The notes under the pieces were generated by a model. The model did no database searches. It saw nothing but the letters and a program-made list of their open reading frames with translations, and was not told the DNA's origin. Below, in pieces: positions 25,599 to 36,635 of a stretch of DNA of 64,000 nucleotides. The translations under genes were made by a program, and so were the position numbers. The stretch comes from Pseudomonadota bacterium (GTDB taxonomy: Bacteria; Pseudomonadota; Alphaproteobacteria; Rhizobiales; Phreatobacteraceae), in the NCBI GenBank assembly GCA_020161695.1, contig JAIUOO010000006.1, positions 115,430 to 179,429 of the forward strand, read 5' to 3'. The stretch's first letter is position 1, and each line of letters begins with the position of its first letter.

Positions 25599-26308
25599 AT
25601 GAGCATGTCGAGGCGCGCCCGCTATGTGGCGCTGGCGTTTTCCGGAGTCCTGCTGGCGGGTTGCCAGACGACGGCGCAGACGAGCGGCGAGGGCGGAGCC
25701 ACGGTGCAGATGGCGCGCGACGCGATTGCGCGCGGCGACCTCTATTCCTCCGCGAATGCGCGTCATGCACGCGTTCAGCAGATCGCGCCGCGCATCTATC
25801 TCATTCGCGGCCTCGCCAATGTCTTTTCGCAGGGCATGGATGACCTCGGGGCCAAGCTGCGCGCGCGCGGATACAACGCCACCGTGCACGAGCACGGAGC
25901 CTGGAGCGCGATCGCGGCTGAGATTCTGCAGAACCAACGCGCGTCGGGCGGCCGGCATCAGGCCGTCGTCATCGGCCATTCGCTCGGCGCCAATGCCGTC
26001 ACCGACATTTCCAACGAGCTTGCCCGCAATGGCGGTTCGGTGGCGCTCGCCGTCGCCTTCGATCCGACGGTCCGCCAGCCGCTGGTCGGCGGCGCGCGAC
26101 GCTATGTCAATCTGTTCCAGTCGAACAATGGCTGGGGCGCGTCGGTTGCCGCTGCGCCGGGCTATCGCGGGCGGCTCGAGAACATCGACCTGCGCCAGTC
26201 CGGCAACCTGACGCATTTCAACATCGACAAGGATGCCCGCCTGCACAGTCAGGTGATCGGCTGGGTGGCGCAGGCGATCGGCGGCGGCAACCGCCGCCTT
26301 GCCGGCCG

Positions 26309-26327
<19 letters not shown>
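25599..26327 (+). CDS. Lipoprotein with serine-hydrolase motif
   Basis: A 242-residue lipoprotein: basic N-terminus, hydrophobic core, lipobox LLAGC with lipidated Cys22. The mature domain has the alpha/beta hydrolase nucleophile elbow AVVIGHSLGANAV (Ser128), a candidate acid in FDPTVR, and a candidate His in SGNLTHFNID. Residues 69-80 (IRGLANVFSQGM) look like the oxyanion region. A thioesterase, lipase or acylhydrolase at the envelope is the likely role. Its 3' end overlaps the convergent prfC gene by 19 bases. Confidence 0.75.
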
Positions 26328-27900
<1,573 letters not shown>

Positions 27901-27904
<4 letters not shown>

Positions 27905-28563
27905 GGCGCGCGGTTTAGCGGCGCGGGGCTCGCCGGGTCAACAATAACGCGCTTGCGCGCCAGCCAGACCGTGTGATTGCCGCAGTCGGGGTCTTCCACG
28001 ACATGGCGCAGGATGTCGAAGCCGGAAGCGTCGAGCCGCGAGCGATATTCGTCCGGCGCAAGGCTCGCGTGGAACAGCGGGTCGCCATAGAGGCTGCCGA
28101 CGACTTCCCCGTCCGATGGTCCCGAGGTGAACAGCAGCGAGCCGCCAGGAGCCACATGGCGCGCAAAAACCGGGAACATCGCCCGCTGGTCATCGCGGGA
28201 GAGGTGGAAGAAGCTGTCCCAGGCGATGACGGCCCCGAAAGCCAGCCCGAGATCCAGTCGCCGCATGTCCGCCGTGATCCACTCGTGCCCGCGAAATCGC
28301 TCGCGGCAGAGGGCAATCATGGCCTCCGCGACATCGACGCCGGTGACGCGGAAACCAAGCGACACCAGATGGGCCGCGATGGGCTGCCCCGCGCCGCAGC
28401 CGAGATCGAGAACCCGCGTGCCGGGGCTGAGCCCTTCGATGGCAGCTGCCAGATGGCCGCGTTCCATCAGGTCGCGGCCGCGCTCGCGGTCGAAATTCCC
28501 TGCATGCTTCTCGTAGAAGGCGGGGATGCCGGCGGCGTGCTGGTCATTCATGTGCGATGCCAT
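27901..28563 (-). CDS. SAM-dependent methyltransferase
   Basis: A 220-residue class I methyltransferase. Motif I VLDLGCGAGQPIA, the acidic end of strand 2 GVDVAEAMIAL, and post-motif sequences ITADMRRLDL and APGGSLLFTSGP are visible. ATG at 28563 has AGGA about nine bases upstream; a second ATG four codons in is possible. It sits immediately upstream of prfC with ATGA overlap. Although RF methylation (PrmC) is known in bacteria, this protein lacks the NPPY motif of PrmC, so that role is not supported. A small-molecule substrate is more likely. Confidence 0.8.
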
Positions 28564-28644
28564 CTGCTGTCCTGCGCATTCGCCCGGTTGCGTTCTGCGG
28601 TTCGCCACTTAACGTAGCGTCCAGCGTTTCCGGGGGATGCCTTC

Positions 28645-29724
28645 ATGTCGTTCAAGCTATCGCGAGTTCTGGCCGCACTGTCGCTCGGCCTTCTGACGCA
28701 GCCTGCCATGGCGCAGCAGACATTGCCCGCCGGCCCGCCCATCTCGATCCAGATGGTGACCCAGCTTTCGCCGTCGATCCCGCAATATACCAAGGTCGAC
28801 ATTCCCATGCTGCGCGAGGCGCTGCCGACCCGCTCGAACGGGCGCATCCGCGTGACGCTGGCAAGCTGGCCGGAGCGCAACCTGTCCGGTCCCGACCTGA
28901 TCCGCGTGCTGCGCTCGGGCCAGATCGATCTCGCCGGCATGGCGCTGCCGACGGTCGCGGGCGACGTGCCGCTGCTCGACATCATCGACATGTCCGGCCA
29001 GAACCCGTCGCATGAGCAGGGCCGGCGCATCGCCAATGCCATGCTGCCGACGCTCAACCAGGAGCTGGAGCGCGTCGGCATCAAGATCGTCGCTTTCTAT
29101 CCCTTCCCGGGCCAGGTGCTGTTCTGCCGCGATCCAGTCACCAGCCTCGCCGACCTCAAGGGCCGGCGCGTGCGCACGCCTGGCGGCTCGCAGAACGACT
29201 TCATCCAGTCCATCGGCGGCCAGCCGGTCGCCATCGGCTTTCCGGAAGTCTATTCGGCGCTGGAGCGCGGCGTCGTCGATTGCGCCGTGACCGGCACGGC
29301 CACCGGCAACGGCGCGCGCTGGTACGAGGTCACGCGCCATCTCTACACGCTGCCGATCCAGTGGGGCGTCGCGGCCTATGCGGTGAACCTTGCCTGGTGG
29401 AACCGGCTGGACCCGGCCGTCCGCGACTTCCTGCAGGCCTATATGAAGGAGGTCGAGGACGCCCAGTGGAAACTCGGCGCCGAACTCACCGAGGACGGCA
29501 TCCAGTGCAATTCCGGCAATGCCGCCGGCTGCAAGATCGGCCATGTCGTCACCAATCGGCCGATGACCATCACCCGCGAGACGCCGGCCGACGTGGCGCT
29601 GCTGCGCGAGGCGATGCAGAAGGTCGTGCTGCCGGCCTTCGTGCGTCGCTGCGGCGCGCGCTGCGGCGAGATCTACAACCAGATCGTCTCGCCGATCAGC
29701 GGCATCCGCTACACGGCGCAGTGA
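28645..29724 (+). CDS. TRAP-transporter DctP-type binding protein (orphan)
   Basis: A 359-residue periplasmic solute-binding protein with a Sec signal (cleavage after PAMA, residue 23). DctP-family landmarks are ADLKGRRVRTPGGSQNDF, GFPEVYSALERGVVDCAVT (with the conserved Arg and the Glu/Asp clamp) and RWYEVTRHLY. Four Cys in the C-terminal half (IQCNSGNAAGCKIG and RRCGARCGE) are unusual for the family and could form two disulfides. No DctQ or DctM membrane gene is adjacent, so it either works with a remote TRAP permease or acts as a sensor. Confidence 0.85.
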   Translation: MSFKLSRVLAALSLGLLTQPAMAQQTLPAGPPISIQMVTQLSPSIPQYTKVDIPMLREALPTRSNGRIRVTLASWPERNLSGPDLIRVLRSGQIDLAGMALPTVAGDVPLLDIIDMSGQNPSHEQGRRIANAMLPTLNQELERVGIKIVAFYPFPGQVLFCRDPVTSLADLKGRRVRTPGGSQNDFIQSIGGQPVAIGFPEVYSALERGVVDCAVTGTATGNGARWYEVTRHLYTLPIQWGVAAYAVNLAWWNRLDPAVRDFLQAYMKEVEDAQWKLGAELTEDGIQCNSGNAAGCKIGHVVTNRPMTITRETPADVALLREAMQKVVLPAFVRRCGARCGEIYNQIVSPISGIRYTAQ

Positions 29725-29764
29725 CGGGGCCGGAAGGGACGGCGTCCGCAAGCATGAGGCCCGC

Positions 29765-30337
29765 ATGATCCGCCTGCTCGACCCGGCCGGGTTCAAGACC
29801 GTTCCCTGGAAGAATGGCGGCGGCACCGCCACCGATTTCGCCGTCGCGCTTGCGCCCGACGGCGATGTCGCCTGGCGGGTCGGCACCGCCGGCATCCTGA
29901 AGGACGGGCCGTTCTCCGATTATGCGGGCGTGGCGCGGACCTTCACGATCGTCGAGGGGCCGGGCGTGCATCTCGACTTTGCCGGCGAGGGCACCCGCAC
30001 GCTCGGCCGCGACCAGCCGACGCGCTTTCCCGGCGCGCCGGCGCCTTATTGCCGGCTGCGCGACGGGCAGGCGGCGACAGCCTTCAACCTGTTGACCCGC
30101 GACGGCTTCGCTTCCGGCGATGTCGAGATCAGGCGTGGCCGGGCAACCGAGGAACGCATTGCCACGGCACCCGTCGTCGTGCTCGCGGCCATCGCGGAGG
30201 CGTGGAGCCTCACGGCAGACGGCGAGGCGATGGTGGTCGGGCAGGGCTGGGCCGCGCTCGTCGAAGGCGCCGCAGCTCTCTCGGCATCGTCGGCCATCGG
30301 CGGGCGCGCGGCGATCGTGACCATCGCACGCAGCTGA
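29765..30337 (+). CDS. HutD/Ves family cupin protein
   Basis: A 190-residue protein with the HutD signature near the N-terminus (VPWKNGGGTATDFAV), followed by WRVGTAGILKDGPFSDY and a beta-rich bicupin-like body. HutD is encoded in histidine-utilisation operons of many proteobacteria and has been proposed to tune urocanate levels; E. coli Ves is a related protein. No other hut gene is next to it. It starts 40 bases after the TRAP binding-protein gene and may be co-transcribed with it. Confidence 0.85.
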   Translation: MIRLLDPAGFKTVPWKNGGGTATDFAVALAPDGDVAWRVGTAGILKDGPFSDYAGVARTFTIVEGPGVHLDFAGEGTRTLGRDQPTRFPGAPAPYCRLRDGQAATAFNLLTRDGFASGDVEIRRGRATEERIATAPVVVLAAIAEAWSLTADGEAMVVGQGWAALVEGAAALSASSAIGGRAAIVTIARS

Positions 30338-30344
30338 CGCGCTC

Positions 30345-30821
30345 TCAACCGAGCGCGACGATCTCCACTTCGCCGTCGCCGACGACTGCGGCGTCGCCGA
30401 CGCCCTTGCCCATCAGCGCCCTCGCGACCGGCGAAACATAGGAAACCGTCCCTCTGGACGGCTCGGCCTCGTCCTCTCCGACGATTCGGAAAGTCTGGCG
30501 GCGGCCGTCCTGCCGGTCGAAGGTCACGCGGCTGCCGAAATGGACGCGGCCGTCGCCCGGCGGCGGGTCCATGAGCTGGGCGCTGGCGCGCCGCGCGGTA
30601 TAGTAGCGGAAATCGCGGCTGGCGCGCGCGAAGGCGAGGCCCGTCGCGTCTTCGCCGGCATCCTTCGCGGCCGTTACGGCGGTGCGGGCCGCCTCCAGAG
30701 CCGCCTCGATCAGTGCGAGGCCTTCCGGCGTCACCAGGTTGGGGTGCGGCGAGATCGGCCGGTCCTGCAGGTTGGCCTCGGTGCCGTCCCTGTCGTTTTC
30801 CTTGGTGAAGGCGACGCTCAT
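30345..30821 (-). CDS. GreA/GreB-family transcription factor
   Basis: A 158-residue protein. The N-terminal half is a helical hairpin (LALIEAALEAARTAVTAAKD and DFRYYTARRASAQLM). The C-terminal domain has the Gre fold (VHFGSRVTFDRQDGRRQTFRIVGEDEAEPSRG, then SPVARALMGKGVGDAAVV). The hairpin tip lacks the obvious acidic pair at the usual spacing, so RNA-cleavage activity is uncertain. It probably binds the RNA polymerase secondary channel. Convergent with the HutD gene, 7 bases apart. Confidence 0.82.
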   Translation of the reverse strand: MSVAFTKENDRDGTEANLQDRPISPHPNLVTPEGLALIEAALEAARTAVTAAKDAGEDATGLAFARASRDFRYYTARRASAQLMDPPPGDGRVHFGSRVTFDRQDGRRQTFRIVGEDEAEPSRGTVSYVSPVARALMGKGVGDAAVVGDGEVEIVALG

Positions 30822-31039
30822 GGCGGCCTCCCTGTCGTTGCGGCGCGCTGGCCGTCATGGTCATTTGGGGGCGGACGAGCTTACCGCCAAGTAGGCCGGC
30901 CGGATACTGGCTTGCCGAGCGGCGCTAACCTTGACAGTCGCCGCTGCGGCACGTATAGCCCGCGCCTCCTGTTCATCGAGGCGCTGACCGTCGGGTTTCC
31001 CGGCTCCGGCTGCTTCGTTCGCCTCAAAGGATCGCCGCC

Positions 31040-31165
31040 ATGAAGGTCCGCAATTCGCTGAAGTCGCTGCGCGGTCGCCATCGCGACAACCAGATCGTGC
31101 GCCGCAAGGGCCGCGTCTACATCATCAACAAGACCCAGAAGCGCTTCAAGGCGCGTCAGGGCTGA
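31040..31165 (+). CDS. rpmJ: 50S ribosomal protein L36, cysteine-free form
   Basis: A 41-residue highly basic protein, [18 protein letters not shown] followed by [12 protein letters not shown] and KRFKARQG. It lacks the CxxC/CxxxxH zinc ligands of classical L36 and so is the zinc-independent (C-minus) form, which is the form normally found in alphaproteobacteria. It lies in a 450-base gap between a Gre-like gene and a TPR protein, transcribed rightward. Confidence 0.95.
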   Translation: MKVRNSLKSLRGRHRDNQIVRRKGRVYIINKTQKRFKARQG

Positions 31166-31275
31166 GCCAGCCTGCGCCGGCCTTGCTGGCGCGCTGGCAT
31201 CGTGGCAGGCGGGCTCACGCGCCTGTCATTGCCGCTCCTGTTGACCGTCGACGTTTCGTGGCCCACGTTTCGGCC

Positions 31276-31911
31276 ATGACTCGCTCGGCGGTTTTGTTTT
31301 GCCTGATGCTCGGCGCGGCGGCGCCCGTGACGGCGCAGGTCACCGGACCCGTTCCCACGCCACCTCCCGCGGTGGAAGCGCCGGCCGGGGGGGCAGGCAA
31401 TGTTGCGGCCCCCGCTCTCCAGTCCGAGCGCGCGCGCCGGCTCGACGAGCTCTTCTCGCGGCTGCGCGAGGCCGATGGTCCCCGTCAGGCGCGTGTGCTG
31501 GAAATGCAGATCGCGCTGACGCTGGCCCAGTCAGGCTCCGATACGGCCGACCTTCTCATGGTGCGCGCCACGCAGGCTGCACAGCAACAGCAGCAGGATC
31601 TGGCGCTGGCGCTGCTCGATTCGGTCATCGACCTCTATCCCGACTACATCGAGGCCTGGAGCCGCCGCGCGACGCTCTATTTCGCACGCCGCGAGCTGGG
31701 GCGTGCCGTGTCCGACATCGAACAGGTGCTGCGTCTGGAGCCCCGCCACTTCACCGCCATGGTCGGGCTCGGCATGATCTTCCAGCAACTCGGCGAGGAT
31801 CGGCAGGCGCTGACCGCGTTCAAGCGGGCGCTCGAGGTCAATCCGCATGTCGAGCGCATCCCCGAGATCATCCGGCGGCTGACCCCGAAGGTCGACGGAC
31901 TGGAACTCTAG
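31276..31911 (+). CDS. Exported TPR-repeat protein
   Basis: A 211-residue protein with signal peptide (MTRSAVLFCLMLGAAAPVTA, cut before Gln21), a Pro/Gly-rich linker, and about three tetratricopeptide repeats across residues 55-200. An example is IEAWSRRATLYFARRELGRA followed by VLRLEPRHFTAMVGLGMIFQQLGEDRQALTAF. TPR proteins in the periplasm act as scaffolds for envelope assemblies. No specific partner is evident from the neighbours. Confidence 0.8.
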   Translation: MTRSAVLFCLMLGAAAPVTAQVTGPVPTPPPAVEAPAGGAGNVAAPALQSERARRLDELFSRLREADGPRQARVLEMQIALTLAQSGSDTADLLMVRATQAAQQQQQDLALALLDSVIDLYPDYIEAWSRRATLYFARRELGRAVSDIEQVLRLEPRHFTAMVGLGMIFQQLGEDRQALTAFKRALEVNPHVERIPEIIRRLTPKVDGLEL

Positions 31912-31957
31912 CCCGGACCTTGGGTCCGGCCCGCCGCTGAGGCGCAGACGCTCCCCG

Positions 31958-32902
31958 ATGGTGCCTTTCGATCCACTTCTCATGTCGATCGCCGTGCCGG
32001 CCGCCCTGACGGCGTGGACGGCCGCGCGCTCCCGTGCCATCAGCCGGTCCTTTCCCGCGCGGGGCCGCTTCGTCGAGACGCGGACGGGTCGCCTGCATGT
32101 CGTCGAGCGCGGCGAGGGAGGCACGCCTGCGGTGTTCCTGCACGGCGCGAGCAGCTCGGTCCGCGTCTGGGAGCCGGCGCTAGGCAGTCGGCTCGACGGC
32201 CCCGGCCGCAGCATCCTCGTCGACCGTCCGGGACATGGTTTCAGCGAGCGGCGCTCGGGGCGTGCCGCGGCGCGGCTGGACCATCAGGCCGGCGCGGTTG
32301 TCGATGCGCTGGATCGGCTGGATATCGGCAGGGCGGTGATTGTCGCCCATTCCTGGGCCGGGGCTCTCGCCTGCCGGATCGCGCTCGACCATCCCGAGCG
32401 TGTCGCCGGGCTTGTGCTGATCGCGCCCGTCACCCACCCCTGGCCGGGCGGCACCATCTGGTACTACGACCTCGCCGCTTTGCCGGTGATCGGCCCGCTG
32501 TTCTCCTGGACCGTTGCACTGCCGGTCGGGGAGCTCTGGATGACGCGCAGCATTGCCGGGGTCTTCGCGCCACAGCAGGTCGGTACGGGTTACATGACCG
32601 AAGCCGGCATTCCGCTGGCGTTGCGGCCGCGCCAGTTCATGGCCAATGCGGAGGACTGCGCGGCCCTTCTTGCCGAGGTGACGGCGCAGGCGCCGCGCTA
32701 CGGCGAGATCGGCTGCCCGGTGACCGTCATTTCGGGCGAGGCGGATGGCGTGGTCTGGACGCACCTTCATTCGCACGGGATGGCGCGCGACGTGCCGCAG
32801 ACCCGGCTGATCCTGCTGCCCGGCGTCGGCCACGGACCGCACCATGCCGAACCGGATCGCGTGATGGCGGAAATCCGCGCGATGCAGGGCGTGGCCGGCT
32901 AG
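31958..32902 (+). CDS. Alpha/beta-fold hydrolase
   Basis: A 314-residue protein of the haloperoxidase/esterase-like alpha/beta hydrolase group. An N-terminal hydrophobic helix (LLMSIAVPAALTAWTAA) may be a membrane anchor. Landmarks are VFLHGASSSVRVWEPAL (oxyanion HG motif), DRPGHGFSERR, the nucleophile elbow VIVAHSWAGALA (Ser132, with Ala in place of the usual first Gly), and LPGVGHGPHHAEP carrying the catalytic His. Candidate acid Asp is in ISGEADGVV. Substrate unknown. Its stop overlaps the convergent pyk stop by 4 bases. Confidence 0.85.
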   Translation: MVPFDPLLMSIAVPAALTAWTAARSRAISRSFPARGRFVETRTGRLHVVERGEGGTPAVFLHGASSSVRVWEPALGSRLDGPGRSILVDRPGHGFSERRSGRAAARLDHQAGAVVDALDRLDIGRAVIVAHSWAGALACRIALDHPERVAGLVLIAPVTHPWPGGTIWYYDLAALPVIGPLFSWTVALPVGELWMTRSIAGVFAPQQVGTGYMTEAGIPLALRPRQFMANAEDCAALLAEVTAQAPRYGEIGCPVTVISGEADGVVWTHLHSHGMARDVPQTRLILLPGVGHGPHHAEPDRVMAEIRAMQGVAG

Positions 32903-34332
32903 AGGTCGACCGAATCCGCGCCGACGAAGGCGATGCGCAGCATATTGGTCGCGCCTGGGGTTCCCAGCGGCACGCCGGCCACCACGATGATGCGCTGCCC
33001 CGGCTTGGCGAAACCATCCTTGAAGGCGAAGCGGCAGGCGCGGTCGACCATGTCGTCGAGGTCGCGGGCGTCCTGCGTGACGACGCAGTGGACGCCCCAA
33101 AGCAAGGCCAGTTTCCGGCCCGTCGCGATGTTCGGTGACAGCGCGATGGTGATCGGCTTTGGCCGCTCCCGCGCGACGCGGAGCGCCGTCGAGCCGGACG
33201 AGGTCCAGCAGACGATGGCGGAGAGGTCGAGCGTCTCTGCGATGTCACGCGCGGCGAGCGCGATGGCATCGGCGCCGGTCGCTTCCGGTTCGGCACGCTG
33301 ATTCTGGATCACCGCGCGATAGGTCGGATCGGATTCCACCTCCTCGGCGATGCGGTTCATCATCTCGACCGCTTCGACCGGGTACTGTCCGGCGGCGCTC
33401 TCGGCCGACAGCATGATGGCGTCGGCGCCCTCGAAGACGGCGGTAGCGACGTCCGAGACCTCCGCGCGCGTGGGCACGGGCGCGGTGATCATGCTCTCCA
33501 GCATCTGTGTCGCGACCACCACCGGCTTGCCGGTGCGGCGGGCCTGCCGGGTGATCTGCTTCTGGATGCCCGGCACCTTGGCCATGGGCATTTCCACGCC
33601 GAGGTCGCCGCGTGCGACCATCAGGGCGTCGGCGAGATCCATGATCTCGGCGAGCCGCGCCACGGCCTGTGGCTTCTCGATCTTGGCCATCACGGCAGCG
33701 CGCCCGCGCGCGACCTTCTTGACCTCGGCGACATCCTCGGGCCGCTGCACGAAGGAGACCGCGATCCAGTCGACGCCGGCATTCAGCGCCGCGTCGAGGT
33801 CGGAGCGGTCCTTCTCGGTGAGGGCGGAGACGGGCAGGGTGGTGTCGGGCAGGCTGACGCCCTTGCGGTCGGAGAGCTTGCCGCCGACGATCACGCGGCA
33901 TGTGGCACTCTTGGGCGTGCATTCCTCGGCCTTCAGCGTCACCTTGCCGTCGTCGAGGATGAGCCGGTGGCCGGGCTCCAGTGCCGACAGGATCTCGGGA
34001 TGCGGCAGGTGGACGCGATGGACGTCACCAGCCTTCCGGTCGGAATCGAGCGTGAAGACAGCGCCGTTCTTCAGCGTCACCGGGCCGTCCTTGAACGAGC
34101 CGACGCGGAGTTTCGGGCCTTGCAGGTCAGCGAGGATGCCGATGGGGCGCTGTTCCTCGTGTTCGATGGAGCGGATCGTCTCGACGAATTCGCGCAGCTT
34201 GTCGTGCGGCGTATGGCTCATGTTGATGCGGAACACGTCCGCGCCCGCCGCGAACAGGGCGGCGATCTGCTCTCTTGTCGAGGAGGCCGGGCCGAGGGTC
34301 GCGAGAATCTTGGTCCGGCGCTGGCGTCGCAT
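32899..34332 (-). CDS. pyk: Pyruvate kinase
   Basis: A 477-residue enzyme of normal bacterial length converting phosphoenolpyruvate and ADP to pyruvate and ATP. N-terminal RRTKILATLGPASSTREQI with FRINMSH, the catalytic-metal region MAKIEKPQAV and VARGDLGVEMPMAKVP, and GKPVVVATQMLESMI are all intact. The C-terminal allosteric domain (CWTSSGSTALRVARERP, then PGQRIIVVAGVPLGTPGATN) is complete. Confidence 0.97.
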   Translation of the reverse strand: MRRQRRTKILATLGPASSTREQIAALFAAGADVFRINMSHTPHDKLREFVETIRSIEHEEQRPIGILADLQGPKLRVGSFKDGPVTLKNGAVFTLDSDRKAGDVHRVHLPHPEILSALEPGHRLILDDGKVTLKAEECTPKSATCRVIVGGKLSDRKGVSLPDTTLPVSALTEKDRSDLDAALNAGVDWIAVSFVQRPEDVAEVKKVARGRAAVMAKIEKPQAVARLAEIMDLADALMVARGDLGVEMPMAKVPGIQKQITRQARRTGKPVVVATQMLESMITAPVPTRAEVSDVATAVFEGADAIMLSAESAAGQYPVEAVEMMNRIAEEVESDPTYRAVIQNQRAEPEATGADAIALAARDIAETLDLSAIVCWTSSGSTALRVARERPKPITIALSPNIATGRKLALLWGVHCVVTQDARDLDDMVDRACRFAFKDGFAKPGQRIIVVAGVPLGTPGATNMLRIAFVGADSVDL

Positions 34333-34408
34333 GAGCGTTTTCTCCCTGCGCCGATGCTAAACCGATTTGTATGACAGAGGCGAGCGCGGCCGGACTGTCG
34401 CCGTCCGT

Positions 34409-35029
34409 TCAGGCGTGGCCCGATTCGCTGGACAGCATGCCGGGATCGATGCCGATCTTGCGCATGGCCCGGTCATATTTGGTCTCGGTGTCCGGGCCGA
34501 AGATCAGATCCATGTCGGCGGGGCAGTGCAGCCAGCCATTGGACTGGATCTCGTTCTCGAGCTGCCCCGCGCCCCAGCCGGCATAGCCGAGCGCGAGCAC
34601 AGCGTCGGTCGGCCCCTCGCCGGTGGCCATCGCCTTCAGGATGTCGAGCGTCGCGGTGAGGCAGATGCCCTCGTCGATCGGCAGGGTCGAGTTCTCGATG
34701 TAGAAGTCGGACGTGTGCAGCACGAAGCCGCGGCCGGTCTCCACGGGGCCGCCGCGCAGCACGCGGATCGTGTTGATGCGCGAGGGCAGGGTGATCTTCT
34801 GCGCCTCGGGGATGATGTCGAGTTGTACCAGCAGGTCCGGGAAGGCGAGATTGGTCGCCGTCTGGTTGACCACGATGCCCATCGCCCCATCCGAGGAATG
34901 GGCGCACATGTAGATGACCGTCCGGGAGAACCGCTCGTCGCGCATGGTGGGCATGGCGACGAGCATCTGGCCGTCGAGATAGCCGCGAACATTGCTGCCC
35001 GGCTTCGCGCGTCGGGGATTTGCTGCCAT
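34409..35029 (-). CDS. YqgE/AlgH family protein (UPF0301)
   Basis: A 206-residue protein. The conserved start [23 protein letters not shown], the core [27 protein letters not shown], and the C-terminal [16 protein letters not shown] are diagnostic of the UPF0301 family, widely conserved in proteobacteria with no settled biochemical role. ATG at 35029 places the conserved core at the usual position. It is followed downstream on the same strand by pyk after a 76-base gap. Confidence 0.92.
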   Translation of the reverse strand: MAANPRRAKPGSNVRGYLDGQMLVAMPTMRDERFSRTVIYMCAHSSDGAMGIVVNQTATNLAFPDLLVQLDIIPEAQKITLPSRINTIRVLRGGPVETGRGFVLHTSDFYIENSTLPIDEGICLTATLDILKAMATGEGPTDAVLALGYAGWGAGQLENEIQSNGWLHCPADMDLIFGPDTETKYDRAMRKIGIDPGMLSSESGHA

Positions 35030-35181
35030 GCGGCAAAGGTAACCCGGATCGATACCGATTGCCAACGCGATGCCTCCCCTGTCGCGGTTCACGAGCAGTT
35101 GACGGGCGAGGAGGCGAAAGGTTCCCTCCTGCGACCGTTTGCAGGTGGCACTTGGGACCCTCCTCGCCTAAATCGGAGGGG

Positions 35182-36012
35182 ATGTTCGATCGCCGCTCCC
35201 TCCTTGCTCTCGCGCCGCTGGCAATGCTGCCACGGCCGGCTTTTGCCGGCCCGGCGGCGTCCGGCTGGTCGCGCGACGCCAAGTCCGCGATCAGGCTGAT
35301 CTCGGGTGGCGTGGCGGCTGACGGCTCGCTGCGCGCGGGTCTTCACATCACCATGGAACCCGGCACCAAGACCTATTGGCGCACGCCTGGCGATTCCGGC
35401 GTGCCGCCATCCTTCGACTGGTCGGCCTCGGGCAATGTCGCCGATGTCAAAGTCCTCTGGCCGGCGCCGTTCCGGTTTCCGGACGGCAACGGCTTTTCCA
35501 TCGGGTACAAGCTGGAGGTGGTGTTCCCGCTGAAGGTCACGGCGCGCGACCCGGCCCGGCCGGTGAAACTCGTGCTGAAGCTGGACTATGCGGTCTGCGA
35601 CCAGATCTGCATTCCGGCCAAGGGTGCGGCCGACCTCGTCCTTCGCGTCGCGGCACCGGCCGACCCGGCGCTCGCCGGTCTCGTCACCCGGTTCGAGGAG
35701 CGCGTGCCCGCGCGGCAGGCTGAAGGCCTGGCCGTCCGGGCGGCGGGGATCGACCGTTCCGGCCAGCACCCCGTCCTGACGCTCGCGGCCGATGTCGGCG
35801 CGGTGCAAGGTCGCGTCGACCTCTTCGTCGAGGGCCCGGATGCGCGCTGGAACCTGCCGCTGCCCGAGGCGCTGGACCGTGAGGGCGCCACGCGGCGCTT
35901 CAAGCTGGTGCTGGACGGTGCGCCGCGGGGTATCGACCCGACCGCCCACGACCTGACCTTCACGCTGGTCGCCGGAGACAGGGCGCTCGAAACGATGATC
36001 CGGCCTGCCTGA
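35182..36012 (+). CDS. Periplasmic DsbD N-terminal-like domain protein
   Basis: A 276-residue exported protein. The signal sequence MFDRRSLLALAPLAMLPRPAFA ends in Ala-x-Ala. The beta-sandwich body resembles the n-terminal domain of DsbD/ScsB, with the redox-type pair YAVCDQICIPAKG (Cys139 and Cys143, CxxxC spacing). Unlike DsbD it has no membrane or thioredoxin domain. It probably receives electrons from a separate CcdA/DsbD-type protein for reducing periplasmic disulfides or for copper tolerance. GGAGGG at 35175-35180 is the ribosome site. Confidence 0.85.
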   Translation: MFDRRSLLALAPLAMLPRPAFAGPAASGWSRDAKSAIRLISGGVAADGSLRAGLHITMEPGTKTYWRTPGDSGVPPSFDWSASGNVADVKVLWPAPFRFPDGNGFSIGYKLEVVFPLKVTARDPARPVKLVLKLDYAVCDQICIPAKGAADLVLRVAAPADPALAGLVTRFEERVPARQAEGLAVRAAGIDRSGQHPVLTLAADVGAVQGRVDLFVEGPDARWNLPLPEALDREGATRRFKLVLDGAPRGIDPTAHDLTFTLVAGDRALETMIRPA

Positions 36013-36115
36013 GCCGGGGTCGACGCCGCCTGCTTCTCCCCTTAGGTTCTCGCCGTTCCTTTGCCGGTCGCCCGCGCGACCGCGGCCACCCCCCAACAGG
36101 CATCAGGAGAATTTC

Positions 36116-36601
36116 ATGACAATCCAGGTCGGCGACAAGCTGCCCGAGGCGACGTTCCGCACGATGACGGCTGATGGGCCGGCCGCGCGCACGACGGCCG
36201 ACATCTTCGCAGGCAAGACCGTGGTTCTCTTCGCCGTGCCGGGGGCATTCACGCCGACCTGCCACAGGAACCACATGCCCGGCTTCGTCGCCAATGCCGA
36301 TGCGATCAAGGCCAAGGGCGTGGACGCGATCTACGCGACCTCGACCAACGACGTCTTCGTGCTGGATGCCTGGCAGAAGGCGAGCGATGCCACGGGCAAA
36401 GTCGGCATCCTGGCGGATGGCAACGCCGAATTCGCCAACGCCATCGGCCTTGCCAACGACGCGTCGGCGGCCGGCATGGGCATGCGCTCGAAGCGCTATT
36501 CGATGATCGTCAAGGACGGCGTCGTGACGTCGCTGAATGTCGGTGATGCGCCGGGCAAGGCGGATATCTCCGGCGCCGACAACCTGATCGCCCAGCTCTG
36601 A
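36116..36601 (+). CDS. Peroxiredoxin, Prx5 (1-Cys) type
   Basis: A 161-residue peroxidase with the Prx5 active-site motif VPGAFTPTCHRNHMPGF; peroxidatic Cys49. The rest (YATSTNDVFVLDAWQ, SKRYSMIVKDGVVTSLNV) matches the family along the full length. No second Cys is present in the resolving position, so an external thiol (glutathione/glutaredoxin) would regenerate it. It sits 104 bases after the DsbD-like gene, which fits a redox-defence neighbourhood. Confidence 0.93.
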   Translation: MTIQVGDKLPEATFRTMTADGPAARTTADIFAGKTVVLFAVPGAFTPTCHRNHMPGFVANADAIKAKGVDAIYATSTNDVFVLDAWQKASDATGKVGILADGNAEFANAIGLANDASAAGMGMRSKRYSMIVKDGVVTSLNVGDAPGKADISGADNLIAQL

Positions 36602-36608
36602 GACGGTG

Positions 36609-36627
36609 GGGGCGGCCTCGCCGCCCC
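36609..36627. terminator. Hairpin between convergent genes
   Basis: A perfect 8-bp stem GGGGCGGC / GCCGCCCC with a 3-base loop lies between the peroxiredoxin stop (36601) and the cupin stop (36636). There is no clear T-tract on either side. Its position between two convergent genes suggests a bidirectional terminator or RNA 3'-end stabiliser. Confidence 0.5.
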
Positions 36628-36635
36628 GTCTCCAC

